Assembly (NCBI GenBank): GCA_907165135.1
Contig: OU015566.1
Span: 5,936,157-6,000,156, forward strand
Direction: 5' to 3'
From: Oikopleura dioica
Taxonomy: Eukaryota; Chordata; Appendicularia; Copelata; Oikopleuridae
Length of the DNA: 64,000 bases
The notes beneath the pieces are model-generated. The model ran no database searches, had not been told where the DNA came from, and worked only from the letters and a program-made list of their open reading frames with translations. This document shows, piece after piece, positions 35,221-44,939 of the stretch; the stretch's first letter is position 1, and each line of letters starts with the position of its first letter. The translations under genes were made by a program, and so were the position numbers.

Positions 35221-35902
35221 TTTAGATCTCGGCGAAAGTCTGGTAGACAAAATTCTTGACATTGTAGCCAGTTGCGGCGAGCCACCAGTCATCAGAAACG
35301 AAGAATTGAAGATCGCCAGTGCTCTTGCCTCCGCTAGCCGGATAGCTTCCTGTTCTGATTGAATTTCCGTCGACTTGGATATCGTAATTGAGCGTTGATG
35401 TCACGCCGGTATCCTGGCGAACTTCAACGGAGAATGAGTGCCACTGGCCTTCGGTGCAGTAGAAAGGCGTCCTGTCGGAATGATCCCCGTGATTGCCGTT
35501 TGGATTGTTGGTATGAATATTTAACTGTCTTGTAGTTGGATTCCTCCAAATGGCAAATGTTCGACAGCCGGGAGTGTAATGATCGTTTCCGTCAGTCACG
35601 TGAAGTACGTTTCTCCACTCGGCCCAGGGTGTCACCGGAGCGCAGAAGATATCGGCCGAGACTTTGTAGTTCAAAGAAGCAGGTACAGTCGCGACTTGAT
35701 TGTTTTTCACTGGAGCGACTTCGCAACCATCAACAATGACGTTGCAGTCGTCGAGTTCGGCACACGGGTCGCCGCAGTCGATCTCGGGAAGTGTCTGGTA
35801 GATGAAGTTCTTCACTGGCGAATTAGTTGCGGTGTTGTACCAGTCATCAGCGAGGAAGAACTGAAGATTACCATCGCTCTTGCCACCGCTTTTTGGATAG
35901 CT

Positions 35903-36386
35903 TGTACGGGATTTGCTTGCGCAACATCCAAATTATTTACTATCAGTCTTGATTCACGTGATTTAAAGTGCTGAGCTTAAACTAATTTCATCCGCGTGAA
36001 AATCCACCCGCGCGCGCGGCGCTTCAGCCGCGCGAACGAAATTTCATCCGTTCAAACAGAACTCGAGCCGCGCCAGCACACAAAACTTATTCCAAACGAT
36101 TTATCATCTCATCGACGCGAAATAACTTTCATTCCTGTGAACCAACTTTCATTCCTGTGAATTAACTTTCATTTCTGTGAACAAACATTCTACCCAAATG
36201 AAACTGTGTTCTATTCGCGTGAATAAAGTTCCATTCACGCGAACCAAAATACTATATAAAGAACTCTGCTTCTCCACTCAGACACTCATACACTCAACTC
36301 TACTTCCACTCGACACAACTTTGATTTTTCAATAAACCATGCTCATCCAAAACTTATTGTAGTTTTTACGCAGCAAAACCCCTACA
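35903..36386 (+). repeat. 5' LTR
   Basis: 484 bp. A TATATAA box lies at about 36252-36259 and AATAAA near 36331. Upstream are three repeats of the type CTTTCATTCCTGTGAA, and a GCGCGCGCGGCGCTTCAGCC segment. These may be promoter elements. Confidence 0.9.
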
Positions 36387-36410
36387 AATTGGTGACAAAG
36401 AGAAGAAACA
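36387..36410 (+). promoter_or_regulatory. Putative primer-binding site region
   Basis: AATTGGTGACAAAGAGAAG directly follows the LTR end where the minus-strand primer site is expected. I cannot name the tRNA without a comparison. Confidence 0.4.
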
Positions 36411-36555
36411 AACCTACGATTCCCAGAGATACAGAGATATTTTATACGGGTTTATTTTAATACAAGTGAAATTACAGGCGACTCTAGGCTCCAGCCTTTT
36501 CCCTTAAGGAATTGATAAGCTGTGAAGAGGGACCTTAGGAACTCACTTTTAAATA

Positions 36556-37944
36556 ATGGCGGAAACGTACTTTAAACTAACAGCAGACCTTTCTAAGAGA
36601 GAGCTGCTGCTGATCTATGATTCTTTTGAAGAGAAAGAATATCCAGTCTACTACCCTATCACGGATAAGAAGTCAGTTGTCCTGAATATTTTGAGACTCA
36701 AAGCCGATTTTTTCGAGAATGACCCAAAATTTGTTTTTCGAGCTCAAGATACTGGCGTAGTCCATTTCTTAAAGGACTTTACTGAGGACTGTGATAACCA
36801 ACGTTTCAGCCGACCAAATCACAAAATAAACCTAGAGAAAATTCTCTCTCTCGTTGAAGCAAGGTCAATGGAAGAAATAATCGCAAACGAATCAGACTTC
36901 GATACTGACATCGACAGTGAAAGTGATACCGACAGCGACTCTTCTGAAACCTCTGAAGCTACAGTCGACGTTACGATTAAACCAAAAGCGCCGAAGCAAA
37001 AGTGGGAGAATATCAAGCAAGAGCAGCATGATAAGAAACCAAAGGCTGAACCAAAAAGCAATCCTGGACAAAAACCGACAGGACAAAAGCCAAAGAAAAG
37101 CAAACAATCATCGCGAAAAATGGGGGAGGCGACAATTCCAGCTCAGCAATTCTCGTCCTCAAAAGCCCGTGTCAAAACACCCAAATACGACTCATCATTG
37201 CCGATCACTGCGTGGCTTCGAAATATGTCGATATATGGAAGGGTTACATCTCTCAGCGATGAAGAGCTTATCACTTGCGCACTTAGTGCCCTCCTTTCAG
37301 AAGAAGAGGGTAGTCACATCATTGCCTCTCTGACCGAGGATGAGCTCAGAGACTGGTCAGCCTTCAAGGAAAAACTTGAAGATGTTCTTGGTTTCTCACG
37401 TGACCACTGGAAGTTCCTATTTGAAAACTACTCTCGAGGATCTGACTCTTTTGGTGTTGCAATGGCCAAATTGACCTCTTACTACCGCCAAGGATACAAC
37501 ATTAAAGAACTGAGAGCCCACGATAATGAATTACTCGTCGAGAAATTCTGCGCTGCACAAGACGATCGACTCCGAGAACTTCTTCTGCGAGATAAGGCAA
37601 GCCTGGATGTTAGCTCGATTGTCAAAAGAGCCAATGAACTAGAACGAAGCATTCCAAAAAGAGAAGTCAACTTTGCTACTGTTGCAACCCAGCCTGAAAA
37701 TGATTTAGTCATGAAACAAATTCAGAAATTGACGGATGAATTCAGTAAGTTCAAAACTGAGTTGGAAACAAAGAAAGCAAAAGCAAGCGGAAAGAAGAAA
37801 TCAAAGATTGATTTGGACAAGGCGCAAGGATATTGCATCAAATACACAAACACTGGTTCTTGCAAATTTGGATCTGATTGCAAGTACCTGCACTCGAAAG
37901 ATGCACCTAAAAGTGTGTTGGATTATGCAAAGTCACTTTTATGA
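36556..37944 (+). CDS. gag: Retrotransposon Gag with CCCH zinc finger (462 aa)
   Basis: The structural protein that packages the element RNA. The N-terminal part is followed by an acidic Asp/Ser/Glu run (about 110-140), a Lys/Gln-rich basic stretch and an alpha-helical capsid-like middle. Near the C terminus (about residues 428-446) is one zinc finger with spacing Cys-x8-Cys-x5-Cys-x3-His, the CCCH type found in RNA-binding proteins, instead of the usual retroviral CCHC knuckle. It ends at TGA 37942-37944; the same frame continues into pol. Confidence 0.85.
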   Translation: MAETYFKLTADLSKRELLLIYDSFEEKEYPVYYPITDKKSVVLNILRLKADFFENDPKFVFRAQDTGVVHFLKDFTEDCDNQRFSRPNHKINLEKILSLVEARSMEEIIANESDFDTDIDSESDTDSDSSETSEATVDVTIKPKAPKQKWENIKQEQHDKKPKAEPKSNPGQKPTGQKPKKSKQSSRKMGEATIPAQQFSSSKARVKTPKYDSSLPITAWLRNMSIYGRVTSLSDEELITCALSALLSEEEGSHIIASLTEDELRDWSAFKEKLEDVLGFSRDHWKFLFENYSRGSDSFGVAMAKLTSYYRQGYNIKELRAHDNELLVEKFCAAQDDRLRELLLRDKASLDVSSIVKRANELERSIPKREVNFATVATQPENDLVMKQIQKLTDEFSKFKTELETKKAKASGKKKSKIDLDKAQGYCIKYTNTGSCKFGSDCKYLHSKDAPKSVLDYAKSLL

Positions 37945-37950
37945 CTATGC
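37942..37950 (+). promoter_or_regulatory. Leaky stop context TGA-CTA between gag and pol
   Basis: Gag and Pol share one frame, separated only by TGA. The next codon is CTA, giving TGACTA, a context known to promote stop-codon readthrough. No frameshift is needed to make Gag-Pol. This is inferred from the sequence only. Confidence 0.7.
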
Positions 37951-40900
37951 TCCGACAATGAGATTGCCTGCCCAAATTTTTTCTCCGCACCGACTAACCT
38001 GAAATTCATCTACGTCAATATCGCCGGCTTCAATTATGTGTCACTATGCGATACTGGAGCCTCCAGAACTTGTGTAAATTCTGCACTACCATTCGTCAAA
38101 AATGTGATCCCTTCAAAACTGGAACTCATGGTCGCAAACAACCAGTATATCCAGACCTCAATGCTACAAACTCCAATCACAATGATCATTCCCACATCAT
38201 CGCCGACTAAATTCGAGGTCAAAGTGAACCCTTTGGTGGTGGACTCACTTTGTGTTCCTATTATTCTCGGATGTGACATCTTGAAAAACGTCGCATTTCC
38301 AAATGATGATTTTATCCTGTGGAATGACTTGAAAATCAAAACAATCCGTCCTGATCTTCATCCAACCAAATGTAATGTAAATGCTATAATTGAACTCAAA
38401 AACGATAAAAACGAAGAAAAAAATCTACAAAACTTTCAAAAACTGCGTGGTCAAAAAGCAGAAGAGCTCAATTTCAAACCTGAAATTGGATCTTTTGGTG
38501 ACATCAATGCGCAACAAAAAGAAAAACTGCAAAACCTTGTAAATATCTACCGATTGGCTTTCACAATGAATGTCGACAATGACCTTGGAAAGCTCCACTT
38601 TTACCGCTTCACTCTACCACTTTTGGATGAAACCACCACAACTCATCAACCACCAAGAGCTATACCAATCCACATGAGAGCTCAAGTCAATGAACAGATC
38701 TCCCACTGGAAAAACCTCGGAATCATAAGAGAAACTTCATCTGGATTTAATATACCACTCATTATTTTGCGAAAACAAAATGGCTCTATAAGAATATCCT
38801 TGGATGCAAGAGGACTGAACCGCCTTCTACAACAAGATAAATTTCCCCTCCCACATTTATCTGTTGTACTTACAGAAATTGGAAACCGACTCTCAAATGG
38901 TAAATCCTGTTTTATCAGCCAATTGGATGCGAGCAAAGCGTACTGGCAAATTCAAACGCTCTCAACTGACTGTAAGAAAATGGCGTTCAGCTATGATAAC
39001 GTTCACTACGAGCCGACCCGACTACTGTATGGAGTGAGTACAGCACCATCTGCATACAGCCGAATTATGCGCAAGATAATGGATCACCCATCAGTACTAC
39101 AGTACTTGGATGACTTAATTGTGATTGATAACTCATTCGAAAGTCATATGAAATCGCTGGAATTCATATTTAAACAATGTGTTACCCATGGATTACTATT
39201 GTCAGCGAAAAAATGTTTTTTCTGCAAAAGTGAAACCGACTTTCTTGGATTCTCAATAAGTAAATCTGGTATTTGCCCCACATCGAAACACTTGGAATGT
39301 ATTCAATCCCTCAACCCGCCAACTGACAAAAGCGAAGTTAAAAGACTTATTGGTGTTTTCAACTACAACCTCAAGTTTGTCAAAGACGGGAATGCGATTC
39401 TACAACCTCTCTACGATCTTACCGCGAAGAATGCCGAATTCAAATGGGGTGATAAAGAAGAGCAAGCATTTCAGCGAATCAAGTCAGAATTACTGAAGAA
39501 ACCGACTTTGAGCCACTTCCAGCTTGGAAAACCACTCATCCTTGTTACTGACAGTAGTGGAAAAAAAGTTGGTGGAATCCTCTATCAGAATGTTGATAAT
39601 GAAATGAACATTCTTGGGTATTTTTCTCGCTGCCTAAAAGGACCTGACTTGAAGCGAAGTATGCGCCATAAAGAACTACTGGCATTAGCTTACTCAATCT
39701 CTCATTTTGAGTACTACCTATTGAATGTGAAGTTTCAATGCGTCGTCGACCATCGAAGTCTTCTTTTCCTCTTTAAGGAACAACGTGATTACAAGAATAA
39801 CGACATCAAACTCACGAATGTCCATAACTACTTGACCAAGTTCGACTTCGAGATTCTTCACGAGCCTGGAAATAGCCCGATCATGTGCACTCCTGACTAT
39901 CTGAGTAGGCTGAGCTCCCATTCAAGCGCTGATCTTGAACAAGATTCGATGTCATTTCAAGATATACCAGAAACCGTTTTCTCATTCCACACTCGACTTT
40001 CATCAACCAAAGAAATCGTGTTTTCTTTCGATGACCGAAGATTTACAAAAGATGATCTGATAGACCTCCAATCAAAATGCTCCAAGACACGAAACTTGAT
40101 AGAAAAATCCTTGAAAAATCCGAAATCGAAGTTCAAAATGCATAATGGATTACTGCATAGAGAAGATCGCCTTGCACTTCCAGACGACCTGAGTCTCGAA
40201 TTTATCAGTTTTCTTCATGTAGTTTCATGTCACGCTGGATCAAAACAACTCAATGAAATGGCAAGAAAGTTCTACATTCACGATCTTCAAAGTAAAACCC
40301 GAGAAGTAACCACGAGGTGCACAACATGTATTCATGTAAAACCATACAGTAAACTACGACCATCGATGATCAGAAACCGACATTTCGAATCAGTCCCTTT
40401 CACCCAAACATTCTTCGACTTGATGGATTTCGGAGATAAAGATAAAAACGGAAAAAGATATCTGCTAACCTGCTGCGACTCTTTAACGTCTTTTATCGAT
40501 GGTGAACCTTTGGGAACGAAATCTGATACAGTGGTTGCCAAAGGAATACTAACACTCATCTTGCGCCATGGGATCTCAAATGATGTCTATTGTGACAATG
40601 GCCAAGAATTTGGAGTTGAAACAAAAGCAGTATTCAAGAAGTTCGAGCTTCGCCTATCAAGAACTACTGCTTACCGAAGTCAATCAAATGGAAAACTTGA
40701 AAGATGGCATAGAGAAGTTAATTCCAAATTGAAGCTTATGAATGCCGACCACCGAAACTGGTCATCCGCCTGGAATTATGTGCGGTACTACCTTAATAAC
40801 CTACCAAGAACAGTTCTTGATGGAAGAAGTGCTAACGAGTGCTACTATGGCAGAAGCTTCCATGTTCCCTTCTGTTCGAAAACTGGTCCAGAATTAAAAC

Positions 40901-41166
40901 CCAATGCCAAGTGGCTAAATGATCTTGAGTCACACATGGAAAAGCTCCACACTAGTCTTGTCTCACTACAAGTCGCCAGATACCAAAAACTGCTGGCGAG
41001 AGATAAAAATGATTGTCCTGTTCTAGAGATTGGCAGAAAAGTCCTCATCTGGAAACCTGCTCTCAGAAAACTGAACCGCGTATGGTACGGTCCGTTTGTT
41101 ATCCACAAAAGGATCAGTAAAGACAGTTACATCGTCAAAGATATTCTAACAAAAAAGAGAATATAG
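37945..41166 (+). CDS. pol: Retrotransposon Pol: protease, RT, RNase H, integrase
   Basis: The frame is open from the codon after the gag TGA to TAG at 41164-41166. Protease: Asp-Thr-Gly-Ala at 38050-38061. Reverse transcriptase: Leu-Asp-Ala-Ser palm motif near 38923 and Tyr-Leu-Asp-Asp at about 39103-39114. RNase H: Thr-Asp-Ser-Ser near 39545. Integrase: His/His...Cys-x2-Cys zinc motif near 40220-40335, then Asp, Asp-Asn-Gly-Gln-Glu-Phe and Glu residues of the DDE core (about 40410-40715). After the TAG, another frame continues with an Ile-Arg-Pro-Leu-Lys-Tyr-type integrase tail to about 41370, so the last residues may be read by another route or lost by one indel. All catalytic residues I looked for are present. 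Confidence 0.9.
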   Translation, partial: LCSDNEIACPNFFSAPTNLKFIYVNIAGFNYVSLCDTGASRTCVNSALPFVKNVIPSKLELMVANNQYIQTSMLQTPITMIIPTSSPTKFEVKVNPLVVDSLCVPIILGCDILKNVAFPNDDFILWNDLKIKTIRPDLHPTKCNVNAIIELKNDKNEEKNLQNFQKLRGQKAEELNFKPEIGSFGDINAQQKEKLQNLVNIYRLAFTMNVDNDLGKLHFYRFTLPLLDETTTTHQPPRAIPIHMRAQVNEQISHWKNLGIIRETSSGFNIPLIILRKQNGSIRISLDARGLNRLLQQDKFPLPHLSVVLTEIGNRLSNGKSCFISQLDASKAYWQIQTLSTDCKKMAFSYDNVHYEPTRLLYGVSTAPSAYSRIMRKIMDHPSVLQYLDDLIVIDNSFESHMKSLEFIFKQCVTHGLLLSAKKCFFCKSETDFLGFSISKSGICPTSKHLECIQSLNPPTDKSEVKRLIGVFNYNLKFVKDGNAILQPLYDLTAKNAEFKWGDKEEQAFQRIKSELLKKPTLSHFQLGKPLILVTDSSGKKVGGILYQNVDNEMNILGYFSRCLKGPDLKRSMRHKELLALAYSISHFEYYLLNVKFQCVVDHRSLLFLFKEQRDYKNNDIKLTNVHNYLTKFDFEILHEPGNSPIMCTPDYLSRLSSHSSADLEQDSMSFQDIPETVFSFHTRLSSTKEIVFSFDDRRFTKDDLIDLQSKCSKTRNLIEKSLKNPKSKFKMHNGLLHREDRLALPDDLSLEFISFLHVVSCHAGSKQLNEMARKFYIHDLQSKTREVTTRCTTCIHVKPYSKLRPSMIRNRHFESVPFTQTFFDLMDFGDKDKNGKRYLLTCCDSLTSFIDGEPLGTKSDTVVAKGILTLILRHGISNDVYCDNGQEFGVETKAVFKKFELRLSRTTAYRSQSNGKLERWHREVNSKLKLMNADHRNWSSAWNYVRYYLNNLPRTVLDGRSANECYYGRSFHVPFCSKTGPELKPNAKWLNDLESHMEKLHTSLVSLQVARYQKLLARDKNDCPVLEIGRKVLIWKPALRKLNRVWYGPFVIHKRISKDSYIVKDILTKKRI

Positions 41167-42020
41167 ACGCAATATCCAGCTTATACGCCCTCTGAAATAC
41201 GATTTGTCTTCACCTGCCGAAGAAAATGAACAAAAATGTGCTCCGGAAATGAGAGACATAAAAGAAGATACAGTAACACATGACGTTACTGACTTAAATG
41301 ATGTCTGCCCTGGAGATGATGCTAAAAATGAGAATTGGTCGAACCGCCTCCGACCAAGAAAGCTCCAAAAATAAGAAGGAGAGGATGGCCTCATGCCCTT
41401 ACTACTGTGATCACCTGCAAACGAAGTCCAATTGGTATACCGACTCAAATAGCACCCTTGCGATTGCTCAACCGGAGAAGGGACCTCCAACATCAAACCT
41501 CGCATTGTATCCAACCGTAGCTGACTACCGTGCTGATAGTTTATTGGCCATATTTTTCGTTCAAATTAACTTTCTGTGATGCTTAAATCTACCGCGCGCA
41601 AAATTTCCAGATTGAAGCCGCTCCAGTTTGAAAATTTCTACTAAAATATGAAGACAAAAAAAAGAAGCAACCGCTCTTGTTTGCAGCTTTTATGAAAAAA
41701 AAAAATGAAATATGATGAATCCACAAGCTACACCGTGCAAAGAAAATTTATGAAGAAATTACGAGGCACATTGAAAAAAAAAAGACTTGCTTATTGACTG
41801 CAAGTATTGTGATCCTTAATGATAATTTTGAGCTTATCAAATCTACCGAAAGAAGAAAATGGTCCAAACGAGAAAAGTGAGAAAATGCAGCAAACACATT
41901 GTCACGTGATGCGCGATCCCACACCTGCAAGAGCGCGCGTTCGCAGATCAAACACAAAAATCACCTGCAAAACTCCGGAAATCACTTTCTCATTTCTCAG
42001 AAAATTGTTCAAAAGCAGAG
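41167..42020 (+). other. Pol-ORF3 spacer
   Basis: Contains the out-of-frame integrase tail (to about 41370) and then AT-rich leader sequence. A CAAAAG-CAGAG-ATG context precedes ORF3, so a spliced subgenomic mRNA is possible. Confidence 0.4.
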
Positions 42021-42791
42021 ATGGAGAAACCAAAACGAGATCAAATTGTAGAATATATTCCTTTTTTACAAGAATTTGACCCAAAACGAAGATTTGTTCA
42101 ATTATCACTCTCTTTTATTCTTGGATATACAGTCGACCTGAACAATCTACGAAGTGAGCCACAAACCCGTATCTTTAGAAGATTTCTCGAAGTCGTCAAG
42201 AATACTATTGAGGAGATACAAGGAACCTACGACTACCAACCTGATCTTCAAATACGAAGAGAGCAGCCGATTCAGTCTCTTCTCACGTTTTCATACAGAG
42301 CGCTACTTCTTCGCTTTTCGAGGATCAAAAATGAGGAAGCACAAACGAGAATAAAGGAATCCTTTGAAGCGCAGTTTCTTGGAAAAAGATCCCTCTGGAA
42401 AGATTTATCAAAAATAAATGCTACCGACCTATCAACCCTGATTGAAAACGCAAAAATAATCTTTGTAAAACATCTCGAAGATTTGGGACTAAGAAATACC
42501 AATCTGCGCGTCGTTGAACAACAACTGCCCATGGACGACGAATTGACAGCAACAACTCTTCTAGAACCTACTATTCAACAACCTTCTTTCCAACAACCTT
42601 ATCCATCTCCTTCTGAACACGAGATTAACGAAAACCACGAAGATGCACAAAATAGAATCTTCAACGAAGTCATCAACGACACAGCTGAATCAACTTTACC
42701 TGATTCTGATTCTCCTCCTGGCTACTCCGAGAGCGAAACTTCAATTGCTGCAAGGACTCTTGAAGAAAGACTGAATCAAGACTTCTTTTAA
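42021..42791 (+). CDS. Third ORF of the retrotransposon, non-envelope, with PPGY motif (256 aa)
   Basis: It lies where env would be in an errantivirus-like element, but it has no signal peptide, no membrane segment and few Cys, so it is not an envelope glycoprotein. The first 165 residues are charged and predicted helical. The C-terminal third is acidic and Pro/Gln/Ser-rich and contains Pro-Pro-Gly-Tyr (about 42714-42725), a PPxY motif of the kind that recruits Nedd4-type WW domains in budding proteins. No family is recognised. Confidence 0.7.
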   Translation: MEKPKRDQIVEYIPFLQEFDPKRRFVQLSLSFILGYTVDLNNLRSEPQTRIFRRFLEVVKNTIEEIQGTYDYQPDLQIRREQPIQSLLTFSYRALLLRFSRIKNEEAQTRIKESFEAQFLGKRSLWKDLSKINATDLSTLIENAKIIFVKHLEDLGLRNTNLRVVEQQLPMDDELTATTLLEPTIQQPSFQQPYPSPSEHEINENHEDAQNRIFNEVINDTAESTLPDSDSPPGYSESETSIAARTLEERLNQDFF

Positions 42792-42801
42792 GGAGGGTGG
42801 A
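42790..42801 (+). promoter_or_regulatory. Polypurine tract
   Basis: AAGGAGGGTGGA lies directly before the 3' LTR, where plus-strand synthesis would be primed. Confidence 0.6.
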
Positions 42802-42803
42802 TG

Positions 42804-43287
42804 TGTACGGGATTTGCTTGCGCAACATCCAAATTATTTACTATCAGTCTTGATTCACGTGATTTAAAGTGCTGAGCTTAAACTAATTTCATCCGCGTGA
42901 AAATCCACCCGCGCGCGCGGCGCTTCAGCCGCGCGAACGAAATTTCATCCGTTCAAACAGAACTCGAGCCGCGCCAGCACACAAAACTTATTCCAAACGA
43001 TTTATCATCTCATCGACGCGAAATAACTTTCATTCCTGTGAACCAACTTTCATTCCTGTGAATTAACTTTCATTTCTGTGAACAAACATTCTACCCAAAT
43101 GAAACTGTGTTCTATTCGCGTGAATAAAGTTCCATTCACGCGAACCAAAATACTATATAAAGAACTCTGCTTCTCCACTCAGACACTCATACACTCAACT
43201 CTACTTCCACTCGACACAACTTTGATTTTTCAATAAACCATGCTCATCCAAAACTTATTGTAGTTTTTACGCAGCAAAACCCCTACA
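42804..43287 (+). repeat. 3' LTR
   Basis: 484 bp, the same as the 5' LTR at every position I compared. Confidence 0.9.
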
Positions 43288-44359
43288 AGCTGACTGAGCG
43301 GATTGAAGTTCCGTCGACTTGTATATCGGCATTAAGCTGTGAAGGCATTTGGGTATCTTGACGAACTTCGATGGAAAATGTATGCCATTCTCCCGGAGTG
43401 CAAGCGAAGCCAGTTACGTCTGAGTGATCAGGCTGGCCGTTTGGAGAAATGTGATCGCCATTGGGATTGTTTGTGTGAATATTGATGACATGCGCGTCAA
43501 CCGACCTCCAAAGTGCAAATGTTCGACTTCCGGGAGTGAACTCGTTGTTTCCATCAGTCACGTGAAGCACGTTTCTCCAATAGTCGTTTGTATAAGAAGG
43601 AGCACCGCAGAAAACATCAGCGGAGACTCTGTAGTTCAGAGAAGCAGGAGCAATCATCCGAAGATTGTTTCTCACTGGATCGATTTCACATGCATCAACA
43701 ATGATGCTGCAGTCGTCCAATCCATCGCACGGATCGTAACCGCATTTATCCGCGCAGGCGTTGGTCATCGTTTCGTATTCGGGATTTTTCCAGAAAGGAA
43801 ACGAGTCTCTGTTGCAGTAGAGCTTGCCCATGGTCTCCCCAATCGCAGACGACGTCGAAAGTCGCTCTTGCAGGCGTTAGTTCGGTGTTCAACGAAAGGC
43901 TCCCGTTTGGAATAGTGACTCCGGCGGCAGTGGCCATGCACGGGTGCTCTGGAATCGGCGTACAGGCGAGCTGGATTCCGGACGGGAGATTTCTGATTTA
44001 AATAAGCGCGGGTAAAAGAGAAAGAAAGGTACCTTTTGGCGATATTCGCCGGATTGCCGCAGCGAGTCATGAATCGTGGATGATCCTTCTTCGGCTTCGA
44101 AATCGACCCATCAGTCCAGTTAGGTTTGTAACCAGGAAGGCATGTGGGATCGCAGACGACTCTTGGCCTTGTCAGACCGAGATTTGGGCAGTTCCAAGCT
44201 CCATTTTCGATCACAAACAAGGCCTTTGTCTCTTCAGTCTTGGCATCGCAAGTCACTTGCCGTTCAGTTTTCTCTGTTGCCGAAAGGTGTTTCCATTTCT
44301 GGTAGTATCCCCCTGAAACCTTGCTGGCCAAAACGAATTGGATCAGCTTCATTATTTTG

Positions 44360-44935
44360 CTCTTATTTTTGACTTGAGGAAAGTAAGTCAGATTTGGAAC
44401 TGAGAGACGGGTAATTTCGGTTTCTTTTTATACGCCTCTAGGTTGTATTGAGCAATCACAAATTATTTTGGTACTAGGGAAAGTGGTATTTAGAGCATAA
44501 TCGGAGAGACCTCTTTGTCGAGACCTGCAAAGCATATTCGGACCATCAACATCACCAAAGTATATTTCGAGTAGCAACAGACTTAATTGAACTACACAGT
44601 TCCTTTCTCGGCACAAAGTTTTTACGGCGGCTTTGGATATTTTGGTTACAAACTTGATGGAATGAGAACCAAGAGTCCTTACGAAATTGATATTTCAACA
44701 TTTTATTTTCGCGAAATCAAAAAAATTTCTGACGAATTTTATCTCTAAAAATTATTTGAGATAAAAAATTCAATTGCATTAATCTGGTGAAGATGCTAGG
44801 TCAAATATGATTTTTCTTTGACTCTTGCATGCTTGAATTTGTTTTTCTTTTTATTAAATATTCACAAGAGGAAAGTGTATTTTTGAAGGGATAGGCATTA
44901 GGTAATAAACATGGCATAACTAGTAGTGTCTCGAG
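44360..44935. other. Intergenic
   Basis: Spacer between the 5' end of the split LamG-like gene and the 3' end of the sulfotransferase gene, both minus strand. No gene is seen. Confidence 0.4.
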
Positions 44936-44939
44936 TTTC

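Larger units (their letters stand above)
35903..43287 (+). mobile_element. Complete Ty3/gypsy (Tor-like) LTR retrotransposon, 7385 bp
   Basis: Two LTRs of 484 bp (35903-36386 and 42804-43287) begin TGTACGGG and end CCCCTACA and appear identical by eye. The 4-bp target duplication AGCT lies at 35899-35902 and 43288-43291. Internal genes are gag, pol (protease, RT, RNase H, integrase) and a third ORF. The RT-RNase H-integrase order defines Ty3/gypsy. Identical LTRs and intact frames mean a recent insertion. It is inserted antisense to the host LamG-like gene. Confidence 0.95.
35222..44352 (-). pseudogene. Sushi/LamG-like secreted protein gene, split by an LTR retrotransposon
   Basis: Exon 1 is 44352-44033 and starts with a signal peptide. 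After a 40-nt intron (43993-44032) the second exon runs from 43992 to the insertion at 43288 and resumes at 35898 to the stop at 35222. One copy of AGCT is the target duplication; joining the flanks restores Arg-Ser-Val-Ser-Tyr-Pro-Lys-Ser. N-terminal Cys-rich segments look like sushi (CCP) modules. Two LamG-like repeats of the type seen in the polycystin ectodomain follow (Cys-x4-Asp-Asp-Cys, Leu-Asn-Tyr-(K/R)-Val-Ser-Ala-Asp, Trp-Arg-Asn-Val-Leu-His-Val-Thr-Asp-Gly). A one-base frame change near 43840-43850 separates the sushi part from the LamG part. The insertion alone would inactivate this allele; an uninterrupted allele may exist. Confidence 0.75.

Noticed and set aside
38050-41166. Intact infectious retrovirus
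   Set aside because: Structure is that of a retrotransposon; no envelope gene is present.
42021-42791. Envelope glycoprotein
   Set aside because: No signal peptide, no transmembrane helix and almost no Cys; position alone is not enough.
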